64,000 nt of DNA from Pisolithus tinctorius. Lineage: Eukaryota; Basidiomycota; Agaricomycetes; Boletales; Pisolithaceae. Location of the stretch: positions 496,001 to 560,000 of the forward strand of contig JANFAH010000029.1 of the NCBI GenBank assembly GCA_024663395.1. The letters run 5' to 3'. Position numbers and translations under genes: made by a program. Below the pieces are notes generated by a model, which ran no database searches, was not told where the DNA came from, and saw only the letters and a list, made by a program, of their open reading frames with translations. Positions 1 through 11,865 of this stretch are shown here, piece after piece (position 1 is the first letter of the stretch; every line of letters begins with the position of its first letter).

Positions 1-503
1 TCATCTTTCTAATAGCTTATCAACAAGTCCGGCTTCATGTTCATTACTCCAGACCGGCCTCATGTATTTAACCCCTGTACATACTTTGTAGCACCCTCAG
101 TCAGAATATCAACTTAGTATTACCCTCAACTCTGTACTACACCCCAAGACTACTCTATAGCTAAGGCTGAGCCTTAAGCTATCCCCGACCCCTGTCCCAG
201 ACCTCTCCCCAGCTTGCATAAGGGTACAGCACATAAGCTGAGACCAAGGGAGGTAGATCCAACCCTGGACCGGCTTCCCCTTGTGCGCACTCCAACACTG
301 GTTGGTTTCCCACACTACTGGTCTTATTCCCGCACTCCCGGTCTTAAGTCCAGTCCTCCGGACTTAGCCCCTGACCTCCGGCCTTGACTCTGGTCTAACT
401 GGACTTGGCCCCTGTCTCCTGGCCTTGATTCTGGCCACTTGGACTTGGCCCCTGTCACCCGGTCTTGAAGCCCGGTCACCCAAGGGTAAACCCATACTTC
501 ACA
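1..503 (+). repeat. LTR of family D, 5' part outside window
   Basis: This stretch matches the right-hand ~505 bp of the solo LTR at 31418-32323 almost base for base, and ends like it in CCCATACTT.ACA, so it is the 3' part of the same LTR family. It may be a solo LTR or the edge of a full element lying left of the window. A TATTTAA box sits at 65-71 and the conserved AGTC-AGAATATCAACTTAGT block starts at 99, 34 nt downstream, the spacing seen in the other LTRs here. It interrupts a Helitron-like remnant on its right. Confidence 0.85.
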
Positions 504-1346
504 CATAAGCATCTCTGTAGTTGGAAAAACATCAACAAGATCCCTGCATGAAACCATTTGTGCACACACAGCACAAACATCCTCTGCAAAGTGCTGCAGT
601 GACATGTTCTTTTGCCAATCATGGATGATGTCAAGTTTCTCACTCATTGATGCTATTGGTGGATAATTATATTGTTCTCCTTGTCCCCCCATTGCTGTGT
701 GTTGTCATCATGCCTGCATACCACCCCTCTGAATAGCTCTGACATCTACAAGACTTCTCTCTAATGGAATAGCTGGTTGCAGCACCAGTGCAAGGCATCA
801 TCCATATTGTGCAGTTTTTAGCTGTCAAAACACATACAATGATGAAGGACAATTTGCTGTACACTCATGAGCACAAAGGGCATCCATGCAGGCAAGATGT
901 TGTAAAGTGTTGCCACAAAAACATGCCATGGTGTTCCATGATAGATTTGATAGCTTTCAATGTCAAGTAGGGGGACTGTTCCATGAACTCACAAACAGAG
1001 CTTGCACAACAGACCAACAATGGTCCTCTAGGGTACACAGACCCCACACTAAGATCACTGCACACCATAATCCACTCCAACATATACTCTCACTGTATAA
1101 ACTTGTAACTCATAGCAGCATCATTACTGACACCAGCAACATCTATACACAAGTGACACATGCCACTGTCCATGACACATTACAAAATACACCTGCAAGT
1201 TGTTTGCATGACATTCCAAGGTGTGACAAACAAACCCCAACATTCCAATTTCCCCAACCCCTCCCCTGCATGTGACCAGACTTAATGGTCCAGTATGATC
1301 ATGGACAACACAGAGTTTACAGACCTGGGCCTAACAGCATCCAGGA
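504..1346 (-). pseudogene. Helitron-like protein remnant (N-terminal part)
   Basis: Read on the minus strand this CpG-poor stretch gives broken reading frames. One segment (about 692 down to 504) contains IIHDWQKNMS followed by FAEDVCAVCAQM. A W-rich helix followed by a CAVC knuckle resembles the N-terminal region of proteins carried by basidiomycete Helitrons. The upstream segment at 1083-865 holds a short Cys/His-rich patch. The right end (about 1233-1346) is shared with 19548-19661 and stops abruptly at TCCTGGA on the minus strand, so it looks like an element terminus. The family assignment rests on motif resemblance only; it could be another mobile-element protein. Confidence 0.35.
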
Positions 1347-1968
1347 ATAATAGGAGCTATGTTCCAATTTTAATATAATTTTCTTTTTCACAATGTATCC
1401 ATTATTGTTCACCAGGTATGACACCCAATTGTCTGAATCTGAATTTGGCTTCATTTGGATGAGTCTAACTTGCCCCTAACAGAGTTGCCACCAGAATGTC
1501 ATGTGATTGATGGTACTCGAAAATTTTGGTACATCACGTGATTATCGAGGATTGGTTGAGCTAGGTAACTTCCGCAGAGCCACCAAGGCCCACAGAAGAG
1601 TTTAAAAAGGAGCTAGACCCCGCCATTCACTGTCTGCCTGTCGAGCTCCTTGCGCCGACACTCTACGATGGTCCGTCCATATTATGCAGGGACAAATGAG
1701 CTTGTCGTGATTGGTCATCAGAGAAGAGTCCTAGTTGGTGTCTCGCAACATTGGAGGGTCATCCTGAATACACCCGGCACTCACAAATCGAATGACATGC
1801 CATCGACTCGGTCACTTTTCTTGATAGGTAGAGCGAGCGAACCTACGTGTTAAATGCACATCAAGCAATGAAACTACATTGACCATTGACACCTGCACGA
1901 CACGAGTACGCACAGCTTACTATGCAGCTCAACTTACATAATAGTGGCGAGTCCAGCTGGTACGAATG
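1347..1968. other. intergenic stretch, short ORF of unknown value
   Basis: No recognisable gene. An ATCACGTGAT palindrome lies near 1535-1545, and a GTTTAAAAAGG TATA-like box near 1600 precedes a 67-codon plus-strand ORF (1650-1853) with no familiar motif. The region ends at the stop codon of the convergent minus-strand gene. Confidence 0.4.
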
Positions 1969-3400
1969 CTACCCCTGCCCTTCATTAGAGAGCTGTTCAG
2001 CACGTCGTCGCACTGACCATTCCCTAGCTCTTTCTCTCCTAGCCTTCTGCCGATCTGCCTCGTCGGAGTCTGTACTACCAAATTCGTGAACCCCCGATTT
2101 CGAAACGTTCACCCGTGCTTCGTCTTCTGCTACCTCACCTTCGCTGAGGTCATCTCCGCTCTCCCCGCTCTCTCCGTATCCGGCTACTAGTCCTTGCAGC
2201 GACGAACTTCCGGAGGGCTTGTCTGCCATCTTAGATTCATCCGCGTCTCGTCGCTCTTGTCTTGCAAGTTCTTTTGCGACCTTCCATGCTCTCGACCAAC
2301 GCCCTCGCAGGAATGCGAACCTTCTGTCCGCACCATGGTTCGCCAGAATACGCATCTCTAGTTGCGCAGGGTTGGGTGACGACACGATGTGCCCCGCCGT
2401 TCGACGGAGAAGTTCTTGCTGAGCTTCGTCGGGCTGTAATACAACCATATGTTCATTAATCGAGGTGGTTTTTCAAATATCAAAGGGCAGAACAGGGAAA
2501 CTATCGTCGCAGGACACACACCCACCTCTTCGTCACTTCCGCCCCAAACGTCCAAGTCTTCCCCCATTGTTTCTCCTCTCGCGCGATCGCGGGCCAAGAT
2601 GGCTCGAATACGCTCTTCCCTAGCATGGTCGATAAGTTTCCTGCGTTTATCACGACGATAGTCCTCTGCCTCTTCCGGAGAAAAGAAGAACGTGTCTTCT
2701 GTGTCTGAAGGCAGGTCCGACCACCCACTTGGCGAGAGGGGCCGGCGGGCAGTAGCAGCAGCAAGTGATGGTCCAGGGTGGTTATGCGTGGGTAGTACAT
2801 CGAGTAGTAGTCGAACGTCGTACCTGTTCAGAAGAAATTAGGATGGGAACATACAACGAGCGAACATCACAAATTGCGACGAACACGCAGTAAGCGCCGT
2901 TCGCGCAAACGTGTTCGCAAAGTATCAAGAAAAGAACTCAAGCCTATCATATTCATATCACAAAGCAAGCTATCACCGCCGAGAGATCGGCCCTATGCCC
3001 GTCGATCGGACAACTGGACACGCGGGAAGATCTTGAGGGTGAGAAAGACGTACCTGTCTACCAGCAGATGTGAAGGTCTTGGCTTTCGAGGTGCTTTGGC
3101 ATTACTACCTTCTCCGTCATCGTCATCATCTTCGAAGACAAGGGTATGCTGCGGCTCTAAGGGGATAAGGCCACTCCCAGCACCAGTCTTATCAACGCCA
3201 TCAGGAAGTGCTTCGGGACACTCGAGTGCAAGTGCAGCTGCGACTGCCCGAGGGCCGCTAACGATGTCTGCTTCATGGGCGACTATGTACAAAGACGGAT
3301 CGAAGTCAGACGCGAAGGCGGTGTCGTCGATGGATGTCGAGTGGGTATGAAGTTTATCTGTTCCTTGGCCGTGAGTTCTCCGGTGCTTGCGCTTGTGCAT
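1969..3400 (-). CDS. conserved-looking hypothetical protein, 3 exons
   Basis: Three exons on the minus strand (3400-3054, 2823-2526, 2433-1969) join in frame through two GT-AG introns (230 and 92 nt) to give 369 residues. The N-terminal half holds the segment DFDPSLYIVAHEADI, then GPRAVAAALAL and a five-Asp acidic run. The middle carries FFFSPEEAEDYRRDKRRK, a charged helix, and an acidic DVWGGSDEE stretch. The third exon has NPAQLEMRILANHGADRRF and FLRGRWSRAW, reminiscent of a SURP-like or RNA-processing factor fold, and ends in a basic helical tail. I do not recognise the family with certainty; a CCDC97-type splicing-associated protein is one possibility. ATG 3400 is chosen because exon 1 joins exon 2 in frame from there; an in-frame ATG at 3490 is the alternative. 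A broken copy lies at 7330-7951. It is divergently oriented to the GH3 pseudogene at 4532. Confidence 0.7.
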
Positions 3401-4531
3401 CGTCGTTGCAACCTGGTTTATTATTGTAGCTGGCAACTCAAGGACATCAACGTTGCTGTCTGAGCGAATCGGAGGATGGCCGGTTCTCACGCATCAACAG
3501 CCGACTTCCACCGTGTTTCAGGCATTTCCTCGAGACTTGGAACGTCAACAAAAGCCGCACGGCACCGCATAACTCAACACAGCATCCCTGATGGTGCAGC
3601 TTGGCTTTCCGTCTCGAAACCAATTGGTTCGATCCCGATCCAGGCGTATCGCGTTTAACATTCTATGCGTCCCTAGCCCAACTATGACAAGTGAACACGC
3701 TCTGTACAACGACGACACGATCGTTATCCCCGTAGCGGTACGCACAGCGCTATCAAATCCACCAGACAGTCAAATTTTTATACCAGTTGAAATCCATGGC
3801 GAGGCGTCTTGTGGGTCTACTTGTATTAATGATCGCTGAAAGACGTGCCACGTCCAGCTTCGCATGGAGGGCGAGACCACATGTCGTCCGTGGTTATGCA
3901 TAGCCGTTCACTTGCTGCAAGAGCGAGGTTGACGGAAAATCGTAATAAGGTCCATCGTTTTGAGTGGATAGCTTCTACTAATTGAAAACCGACTACATCC
4001 CCCTCTTTGCGCTTCACATGTGCTCATCGCAGGCTTCGCAGTCGTGCGTGAGGTACGTAGTCAATGGTTGGCACTCTTGACGGCGGGCCATATGGTATAC
4101 AGTTAACTTCGCCTGATGCTGTATCCTGCTCCCAGATTTGCTTCAGGTTTGGTTGTTATGAGCAACTGGTCGTTTCACGAGGCCCTACGCTAACAGAGTG
4201 CAAGACTTGGTCGCTGTGAGATCTATTCATAGAATTGACGGCTGGATTACCTATTCCTGTACACCAGTCAATCATGAAATGGTCACCGGATATCTTTCAC
4301 TTTAACCTATCGACAGGACACGGCAGACCGTGCAATACTCGCTGTATATGGATATCGAGTCTTGCCCCCCACCGATTACCTCGAGGCGACCGGACTTTGC
4401 CAACGATGAGACTGCGCTCAAGCACACTATAAACTGACCACGGGCTGGCCGTAGCAGAAGCAATACAACTTCTCTGCGCCGTGCCCTTATTTTCATCGCT
4501 CTTCACCTAATCTACTGATTCTTCCTATATC
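3401..4531. promoter_or_regulatory. divergent intergenic region, duplicated copy 1
   Basis: Non-coding region between the minus-strand gene and the GH3 pseudogene. Long blocks match 7952-9447 (for example GGTATACAGTTAACTTCG near 4092 and 8760, and TGCAAGACTTGGTCG near 4200 and 8867), so both are copies of one bidirectional promoter region. A CACTATAAA box near 4424 corresponds to the TATA box of the intact GH3 gene at 9345. Confidence 0.6.
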
Positions 4532-5270
4532 ATGTGTACAGCCTACCCCCTGCGCCGATTACCTCGTTCACCCCAGAGCTCACGGAGTGACTTCGCGAAT
4601 AGATGTCGGACGTACTGTCGTACCTCGTGAAGACTAACTCTGCTACTCCCCACTTCAAGGAATAGGCCGTTCTACCGCAGTTTTGGGCCGCGCTGCCTCT
4701 CGCCGATGGCAACCAGATAGACAATTTGGATTTCTCTACGACGGAGTTATTCGAGGTCTATCTCGCGTTTCTTCGAGCACCCATGCAATAGAATAGCGGT
4801 GGAGAACCTTATGACGCCTGGCCTACCGTCTTTATTGCCCACTCCTCGGGAACCTCGGAGGGCGCAGCGAAGTAGTTCCCGGAATACCGCCACCCAAAGC
4901 ACATGTCGAAGGCGATGGCTGAGAGAGTCCGACTTGTGAACCGGCAGGGCAAGAACGGTGCGGGCAAGAACTGTATCATATTTTCCCTTGCGTACCGTCA
5001 GGTCATAACTCTGGACGAGGATGGAGATATAGCCAAAGACATCCGTGTTTGCTTGTTGACGAGTGACTTGGGCCGCAGAGAGAACAATATGGTAAGTCGT
5101 GCGAGGAAAGCATCTCCAGCTACAAATAGTTCCTCTTCATACATTCTCTCTTTGCATTGGTGGAACCTTAGCTCAAGACTATCAATACCGTGTTCACCAC
5201 TGCATGTCGGGATTTATGTCAAACGATTGGGCGACCATTGGGAGGATCACATTTACTGCGTCGAAGCGAC
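4532..5270 (+). pseudogene. GH3-type amido synthetase pseudogene, exons 1-3
   Basis: This matches exon 1 (to the donor at 5092) and part of exon 3 of the intact GH3 gene at 9448. It keeps recognisable pieces such as LSYLVKTNSAT and FIAHSSGTS-like codons but has in-frame stops (for example TGA and TAG within the first 50 codons) and small deletions. The similarity ends near 5270, where unrelated sequence begins; the matching last exon resumes only at about 6840. Together they are one disrupted copy at the left end of the tandem duplication. Confidence 0.85.
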
Positions 5271-6523
5271 TGAGTTCCACAGACCAAGTTTGATTTTCCG
5301 AATTGGGACGAGTATGTGTCAAGTATATTTCACCTCGTTCACCTCAATCACACCATTGCTGGCTGACTCACTGCCTGCAGGTTGCTAATCTGAATTATTC
5401 CCATTCTAGCATTTGTGGCCGTTCCGGACGTTCCCCTGGGAGAACATAGACGCAGTAACGCGTGCCCCACCTGTACTCTCCTCTTTTTTCCGTGGTGTCA
5501 TCTCATCCTTGCACTGTCACCAAGTCCTTCGCCCCTCCCCTACGGCATTCAGGACATATGGCTCAAATTCACGTCTCGACGTCGTGCATGACGAACGCGC
5601 CAACGCACAGCCAACATGGATGTGCCCTGTAGCCAGTTGCCCCGAGGTATTGCTCTGGAGCACCTTATGACGAATGACGAAATATTCGCTCGGGAAAGCA
5701 TATACTATACCAAAAGCCCTCTGTGCACCCCTGGACGTGTATTATGGTCCACGTAAACAAATGATCAAGCCAAACTAATTCCTGCACAGGTCCAAGGGCG
5801 ACAGGACGCGAGGTAAGGAGTCTGTCTTATTTTGTCTCTATGTGCCTCTGCTGGGACCTCCGCCATGACCGTGGAACGCTTTGTACTCGTCATCCTCTGC
5901 GATTGTGTGTGCACCCCAGGATATAAGCAAGGTACGCTTCGTTGGTTCAGGTACCAACCTCTCCCCGCTTGCATTACCTGTAGCTCTGCGTACTTCAATT
6001 TCCCGCCATGAAGCTTATTATCAGGAGAATCTTCGGTCGTTTCTTTAGATCCTCAGGACCGCGCCCTCGCAAGGCGTTTTGATTACGGACCACAAATGAC
6101 GAGAAGTGTTCATCCAGCTCGATAAGCCGATCGCCGGATGCAGTCGCAAGTGCATCTACTTCAACACGACGAATCATCCAGTAAAGACCTCGAACCGGCG
6201 GCGGCTTGCGAATTGAGTATGCCCCGTAACAGGAGCAATTCTCTGCCACAGCGTTCGGATCCTACGTATGATGATGTGAGACCTTCTCCCTTGACATCCC
6301 CCAGGTATATCCATCCGCGCGTCCGGTACAGAACCTATCTCCTGCAGGGGACACCGTTGTGCGTTCCAGCGTCCGAGCCAAACCGTCGTATGCAGTTCAG
6401 GTACCTATTGATATCATCCGCCCACCAGTGCGACAGGATGATATCTCAAATTCTTGGTCATCTCCCCATCCAGCCCCACACCCTCCTACGTCATTCCCCA
6501 CGAGATCTCTTCTTCTATAACAC
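5271..6523. other. insert of unrecognised sequence inside GH3 pseudogene
   Basis: No intact gene. Parts recur elsewhere: 5380-5430 resembles 12610-12660, and 5541-5700 resembles 52183-52280 (shared AGCACCTTATGAC and ATTCGCTCGGGAA). These look like debris of other local families brought in by rearrangement. A 178-codon plus-strand frame (6138-6674) has no recognisable motif and runs in a different frame from the kinase-like fragment that begins at 6524. Confidence 0.4.
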
Positions 6524-6803
6524 GGAGACTACACATTCACGATCGATAAGGAGATCGGATCCGGTTCCTTTGGTTTCGTGTGGCGTGCGCAGGACCAGAT
6601 TCATCGAGAAGTCACCATCAAAGTCATTGATAAACGAGCGTTCCTTGACGTGTTCACAGAGGAAGACCCAATAATCATGGCAGGTTGCGTTGCGATCCAG
6701 CGCAAGGGTTACCAAAGGAGGTTATCATGCAGGAGTTTGAGGCGCTGAAGAATATGTCGAAGAGGAATGGGTTTTCAGCAACCCCATTACTGGACGCCTT
6801 TGA
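6524..6803 (+). pseudogene. protein kinase N-lobe fragment
   Basis: From 6524 the frame reads GDYTFTIDKEIGSGSFGFVW then a basic segment with VTIKVIDKRAF. A glycine-rich loop (GSGSFG) followed ~20 residues later by an invariant-lysine motif (VxIKVI) is diagnostic of a eukaryotic protein kinase N-lobe. After a frame change around 6680 the sequence continues as LPKEVIMQEFEALKNM, fitting the alpha-C helix region. The rest of the kinase domain is missing; by about 6840 the sequence becomes the last exon of a GH3 gene. It is a remnant, not a working kinase. Confidence 0.55.
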
Positions 6804-6839
6804 GGTACACCCGTCGGGTTCGGACGCACGAGTCAGATT

Positions 6840-7024
6840 TAACAGCCGACTAGGAAAAATCGACGTACCCTGCGTTCGGGTGGTTCGACCAGGGACCTTT
6901 TGGGACTACAGAGAATGGAAGGTCAGGACGATGGGTGCTGCGTCTGGGCATGTGAAGGTGTCCGTTGTGATCTGAGGCGAGGTTGACCGTGCATGGTTAG
7001 AAGAGCGTGTTATGTATGATATCT
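6840..7024 (+). pseudogene. GH3 last-exon fragment
   Basis: Encodes LGKIDVPCVRVVRPGTFWDY and continues to VMYDI followed by a stop, closely matching exon 9 of the intact GH3 genes (RPGTF motif). A TGA interrupts it at about 6973. It is the 3' remnant of the copy that starts at 4532. Confidence 0.85.
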
Positions 7025-7329
7025 GATGGAAGGTAAATAGATATTCGGTATCTGAACGAATGAACATTATTCCACAATCTCTAGTTGCTGAACTAAGTTA
7101 GCACGAAGCCTCCTCAGATCTGTATTGACCTCATGAAATAGTCTGGATACGGTACAGTCTGTCTATTGAGCTTGAGCGGATAGAGTCTCTGGCAAATGTG
7201 CAGTGACCCCGCCCTTGTCAACATGATATCGTGTGGGTTGTGCTCCTACCAAGTAATGTGGTACCCTTCATGTATCCGTACTTAGGGAGGCGGGATGCAA
7301 CTCGGATGCCCCAGTCATCGTTTTCTGTA
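7025..7329. other. spacer between tandem units
   Basis: No gene seen. It marks the junction between the first and second copies of the tandem unit. Confidence 0.4.
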
Positions 7330-7951
7330 TCGTTCCTGGCGCGGTCGTACGTAGGTAGTACATCGAGTGCGTAGTGGTCGAACATCGTACCTGTTCAGAA
7401 GCAGTTTAAGATAAGAATACGCAACAGGCGAACAACACAAAGTGTGACGAACATACAGTTATAAGCTCCGTTTGCGCAAACATGTTCATAAGATATCAGG
7501 GGAAAAGCTTCGTATTCTCGCCAGAAAGCAAGGATATGCCAAAGATTGGACCTCGACTGGCAGTGCCCCTGTCGACCGTACACTGGACACACTGGTTCTT
7601 ACAAAACCTTGAACACGAGAAAAGCATACTGGTCTAGCACCAAATGAGGATTAGGTTTCCGAGGTGGCAATTTGGGGCAACTACCCTCTCGTCGTCAGCG
7701 AAGACAAACCTGATGTGCTGCGGCTCCGAAGAGGTAAGCCCACTTCCGGTGCTGGTACTACCGATGCCATCAAGAACTTGAGGAGACCGTAGTGCGAGTG
7801 CAAGTGCAGCCGCGACCGCCCGGGGACCGCTTGTGATGTCTGGTTCATGGAGGACTATGTACAAAGACGGATTGAAGTCAGGCCCCGGGAGGAAGTGTCG
7901 CCGATGGACGTCGAGTGGGTATGTTCCCTCAGGTCGTGTGTAGCACTTCAA
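7330..7951 (-). pseudogene. broken copy of the 1969-3400 gene (exon 1, start of exon 2)
   Basis: On the minus strand, 7951-7634 gives DFNPSLYIVLHEPDI and GPRAVAAALALAL, matching exon 1 of the gene at 1969-3400. The CTGTTCAGAAG acceptor and the beginning of exon 2 are still visible around 7345-7395, but the coding frame is lost there and exon 3 is absent. Its position relative to the GH3 gene at 9448 mirrors that of the intact gene relative to the pseudogene at 4532. Confidence 0.8.
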
Positions 7952-9447
7952 GGACGGTTGGAGGACGGCCCGAGGTTTTTCTCACGCATCTCAGTAGGCC
8001 TCTTCTCAGAGTTTTGGACCAGACACTACTGTAACAATTGTTATTCCATTGATTTTTCAGGCAGCTTGGATCCAAGACCGCGCCATATCGAGCGTGCAAC
8101 TTTGAATTCAGTCTCGAATTTCACTGTGGCCCAACCCAGGGTATCGCTTTCAACCTTCCAGAGTTCAGGGCCGTGTTAGTGACGTATGATGGCATCGCTA
8201 ACACAGCCGTGAACTCATGACAAAGAAACGATCATTATCCTCGCAGCACGTAGGCACAGTGCACGGGAAAGGACTTATCGAAGCCATCTGCTAGTCAAAT
8301 TGCTATGACGACTGAAATCCATAGCGAGGTAAATTATGGGTCTACTTGAGTTAATGATCACGAAAAGACGTGCTACATCAAGCTTCGCGTGGACGGAAGC
8401 GATTTCGTTCGGACTCTCGGAGGGTGCAACCACCAGTCACCCTCATTTACACGGCTACCCACCGCTTGGTGTGTCGACTACACTAAAGGGGTCCTAGCAT
8501 ATGTACTTCCAACACTTGCCGCCAAGGGTGAGGTTGAAGGGAAATGGGGATAAGCCAATAGTAAATCGTTTCTATCTATTTGAACTCATCGCTTTTACCA
8601 ATTATTTAATACCCGACCACATCGCCCATCTTGCGCCTCACGCCTCACATACGCCGGAGATCAGCTAGACCATGATAAGAGCCATAGAAGGTTCCGCAGT
8701 CTCTCGTGAGGTACGTGATGGATTGATCCACGGTTGGCATTCTTGACGAGGGGCCGTATGGTATACAGTTAACTTCGTATGATGCTGTATCCTGCTTCTC
8801 AGATTTGGCTCGTGCTCGGTTGTTCTGAGAAACTTGCCGTTTCACAAGGCCCTACACTAACAGAATGCAAGACTTGGTCGGTGTGAGATCTACACATAGG
8901 ATTGTCCCGTTTTGACGACCGGATCACCCGTTTCTGTACACTGGCCAGCCATGAGATCGTCGCCCGACATCTACGGATTCAAGACCATGCAGAGGAATGC
9001 GGGTGCATAGTTACCAGGCTTGCAGCGACAGCCCATCCTGGTACTTTAGAGGGGAACTATAACTCGATCCGCTCCATCCGTGCTCTATGTCAAACGTCTG
9101 TGCGATGTGCAGTGTTTTAGGATTTAATCAGGTCCTCAGTGCGACATGTCTATATCATTCAATCTAGCCCATCGACCGGGCACAGCAGAACGGTCAATAC
9201 TTGCTGTTTATGGATATCCAGTCTATCCGATCCAAGTTGCACAGCAATGGTCTTACCACCACGTTCTGGTCCGACGTTAGCTTCTCTACCGATCACCTCG
9301 AGTCGACCGGACTTTGCCAACGGTGGGGCTGCGTACAAGTACACTATAAAATGACCACTGGCGGGCCATAGCTAAAGTAACTCAACCCCTCTGCGCCCAT
9401 TCTTATTTTCATCGCCGGTTACTTACTTTACGGATTCTACCTAACAG
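7952..9447 (+). promoter_or_regulatory. upstream region of intact GH3 gene, duplicated copy 2
   Basis: Copy of 3401-4531 with small insertions. Short ORFs within it have no counterpart in copy 1 and are treated as chance. A TATAAAA box at 9345-9351 lies ~100 nt before the ATG at 9448, at the same place in both copies, and is the likely core promoter. Confidence 0.6.
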
Positions 9448-11702
9448 ATGGACGGCCTACCTCCCGCACCGATTGCCTCGCTTACCCCAGAGCTCGCAGA
9501 GAGGCTTCGCCAACAAACGCTAGACGTACTGTCATACCTCGTGAAGACCAACTCTGCTACTACCTACTTTAAGAAATCCGCAGTTCTACCGCGGTTCCGG
9601 GCTGCACTGCATCTCACCGATAGCGGCCAAGTAGACGCTCTGGATTTATCTGCGACAGAGTTGTTCGAGGTCTATCATAATAACGTAGGACTGAGCGTTT
9701 ACGAGGATTACCTCCCCGTTATTTCGCGCTTCTTCGAGCACCCATGCAACAAGTCGTCGGTAGAGAACCTTATGGCGCCTGGTCTTCCCGTCTTTATTGC
9801 CCACTCCTCGGGTACCTCTGGGGGCGCAGCAAAATACTTCCCGAAATACCACCACCCAGAGCACATGTCGAAGGCGATGGCTGAGACAATCAGACGTGCT
9901 AGCCCGCCTAGCAGGAACGGGGAAGGCAAGAACTGTATCACGTTCTCCCTTGCATACCGTCAGATCATAACACCTATGGATGAGGTTGGAAATATAGCCA
10001 AACACATTGCTGTATGCTTGCTCTCGAGTGGACTGGGCCGTAAGGAGAGCAACATGGTAGGTTGCACTAGGAAAAGGCATCCCTTCCAACTGAACTCACA
10101 ATACTGTATACCTGTTTACAGCCCGTGGAGAGAGACGCGTTCTCTTCCACTCTAATGGGTCAGCATAATTTCTTCTCCTGCACCATGACCCAGTAACCCT
10201 CTCTGTAGCTCCTAATTGCTCGTCGCCAATTGCTGTTTCGTTCATCTCCGACTATAAATCATTCCTCTTCATGCATGCTCTCTTTGCATTGGTGGAACCC
10301 AACCTCGAGACCATCAACCCCATATTCACCACCGGATTCCGGGACTTATGTCGCACGATTGAGGATCATTGGGAGGATCTCATTCACTGCATCGAAACTG
10401 GCGTGATACCGGATATAAATGGGATCGAAGCTGTGAAGGATAATCTTCAGGTGTGTCGCTCTCGACGGTGGCGTAGTCATATAGACGCCGATTCTGTGCT
10501 TTACAGCATTTCCTTCAGCCGAACCCGGATCGCGCCGAGGAGTTGCGCAGGATCGGCAAAGCCACTGAGACTCCAGGATGGTTCAGGCGGATTTGGCCAC
10601 AGTTACGTGCCATCCTGGCAAATGCCAGTGGTCCATTCGCCACTCTCATCCCAGAGGTATAACTTTCCGTCCCAATTCGTGACCTGTCCTGAACACATTC
10701 GACTTAGATCCGGCATTACACCGGTCCTGATGTGTCTATTCAATCTGTGGCCATTGTTAGTAGCGAAGCATTTTTGGCCGTTGCGTACGATCCAAGGGAC
10801 CTCAACCTGTACAAAGTTGTCGGTTCTGACGACGTCATCGAGTTCCTACCTGTAGACGAACCAGAGGAATCCAAATATCTCGCTCAATCGGCTAGCTCCA
10901 GTTTACCTTGCTTGTGCGTCAAGAAATATTGACTCCCTTTTGTATTAGTGGAACGTCGAATCCGGAAGGAAATACGAAGTCATTCTAACAACGAGAGATG
11001 GATTCTGGCGGTATCGCCTTGGAGATGTCGTTGAGATCGCGGGATTCGATCCCTGCGATGGACAACCCCTTATCAGGTACATTGAGGTACGCTTCATTTT
11101 TTTAAAGTCAATTTATTGTATCTGACTGCTCGTTGCAGCGGAGAAAGTAAGTGTTCGGGCATCTATGAATATGCACATTAAGGACGGATATGTCATCTTA
11201 GCATGCACATCCGCCTTGCAAACGAAGTGACAACAGAAACGCAATTGCGGAATGTCGTTGATGCCACGTCCGACTTGTTTGGAAGAGTTTCCGAGTTCTG
11301 CGTTTCCCCTGACTATCGTCAGGCTGCTGCTCGGTACGCATTCTTTGTGGAATTACAGGGCGATCCTGGTAAGTTTCTCCATATTCCGTCGGGTGACCCA
11401 CCCAGGTTGGAGCGCAGCGACCTGATACATCAAAATTTCACTCAGGCGCAGACATTTCTGCGACGCCCGCGGCCTTGCATGATCAACTGAAGAAACACAA
11501 CGAAAATTACCTGAAGGATAGTCGAATGGGAAAAATCGGCGTACCTTGCGTTCGGGTGGTCCGACCGGGAACTTTTGGTGACTACAGAGAATGGGTGATC
11601 AGAACGAAGGGAGGTGCCTCGGGGCAGGTTAAGGTACCGGTGGTGATCTGGAGCGAGGCTGACCGTACATGGCTGGAGGAGCACGTTATGTATGATATTT
11701 GA
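9448..11702 (+). CDS. GH3-type acyl-acid amido synthetase, intact, 9 exons
   Basis: Nine exons (9448-10056, 10122-10158, 10209-10450, 10507-10656, 10708-10890, 10949-11086, 11139-11146, 11202-11368, 11446-11702) join to an uninterrupted 596-residue protein, the normal GH3 length. Diagnostic features: the nucleotide-binding FIAHSSGTSGG motif in exon 1, SSE in exon 5, WRYRLGDVVEIAGF in exon 6, and IGVPCVRVVRPGTF in exon 9. GH3 enzymes adenylate carboxylic acids and conjugate them to amino acids; in plants the substrates are jasmonate and indole-acetic acid, while the fungal substrate is not known. Exon 7 is an 8-nt microexon supplying the conserved Arg-Arg pair. Intron 5 starts with GC (GCTAGC) where the sister gene has GT. 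Exon lengths after exon 1 equal those of the gene at 14788. A TATA box lies at 9345. Confidence 0.88.
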
Positions 11703-11865
11703 TGGAAGGTGGATAGGTATTTCGCGTTGTGATATTGTAGCTGATCCAGCTTCGTCTCCCGCATTTCGGACACTGTAGATCCTGTCGGTGGTTGGGCTGG
11801 GCCGACCGTTAGCTCTGCAGAGGTGAGGTAGGCATGGCCGCTCGAGACGGTGGGACACTTGTTCG
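11703..11865. terminator. 3' flank of GH3 gene
   Basis: Short non-coding flank, copied at 48002-48180. It must contain the poly(A) site but no clear signal was identified. Confidence 0.3.

Noticed and set aside
2874..3350. 158-codon plus-strand frame
   Set aside because: Antisense to exon 1 and intron 1 of the minus-strand gene, whose exons join in frame.
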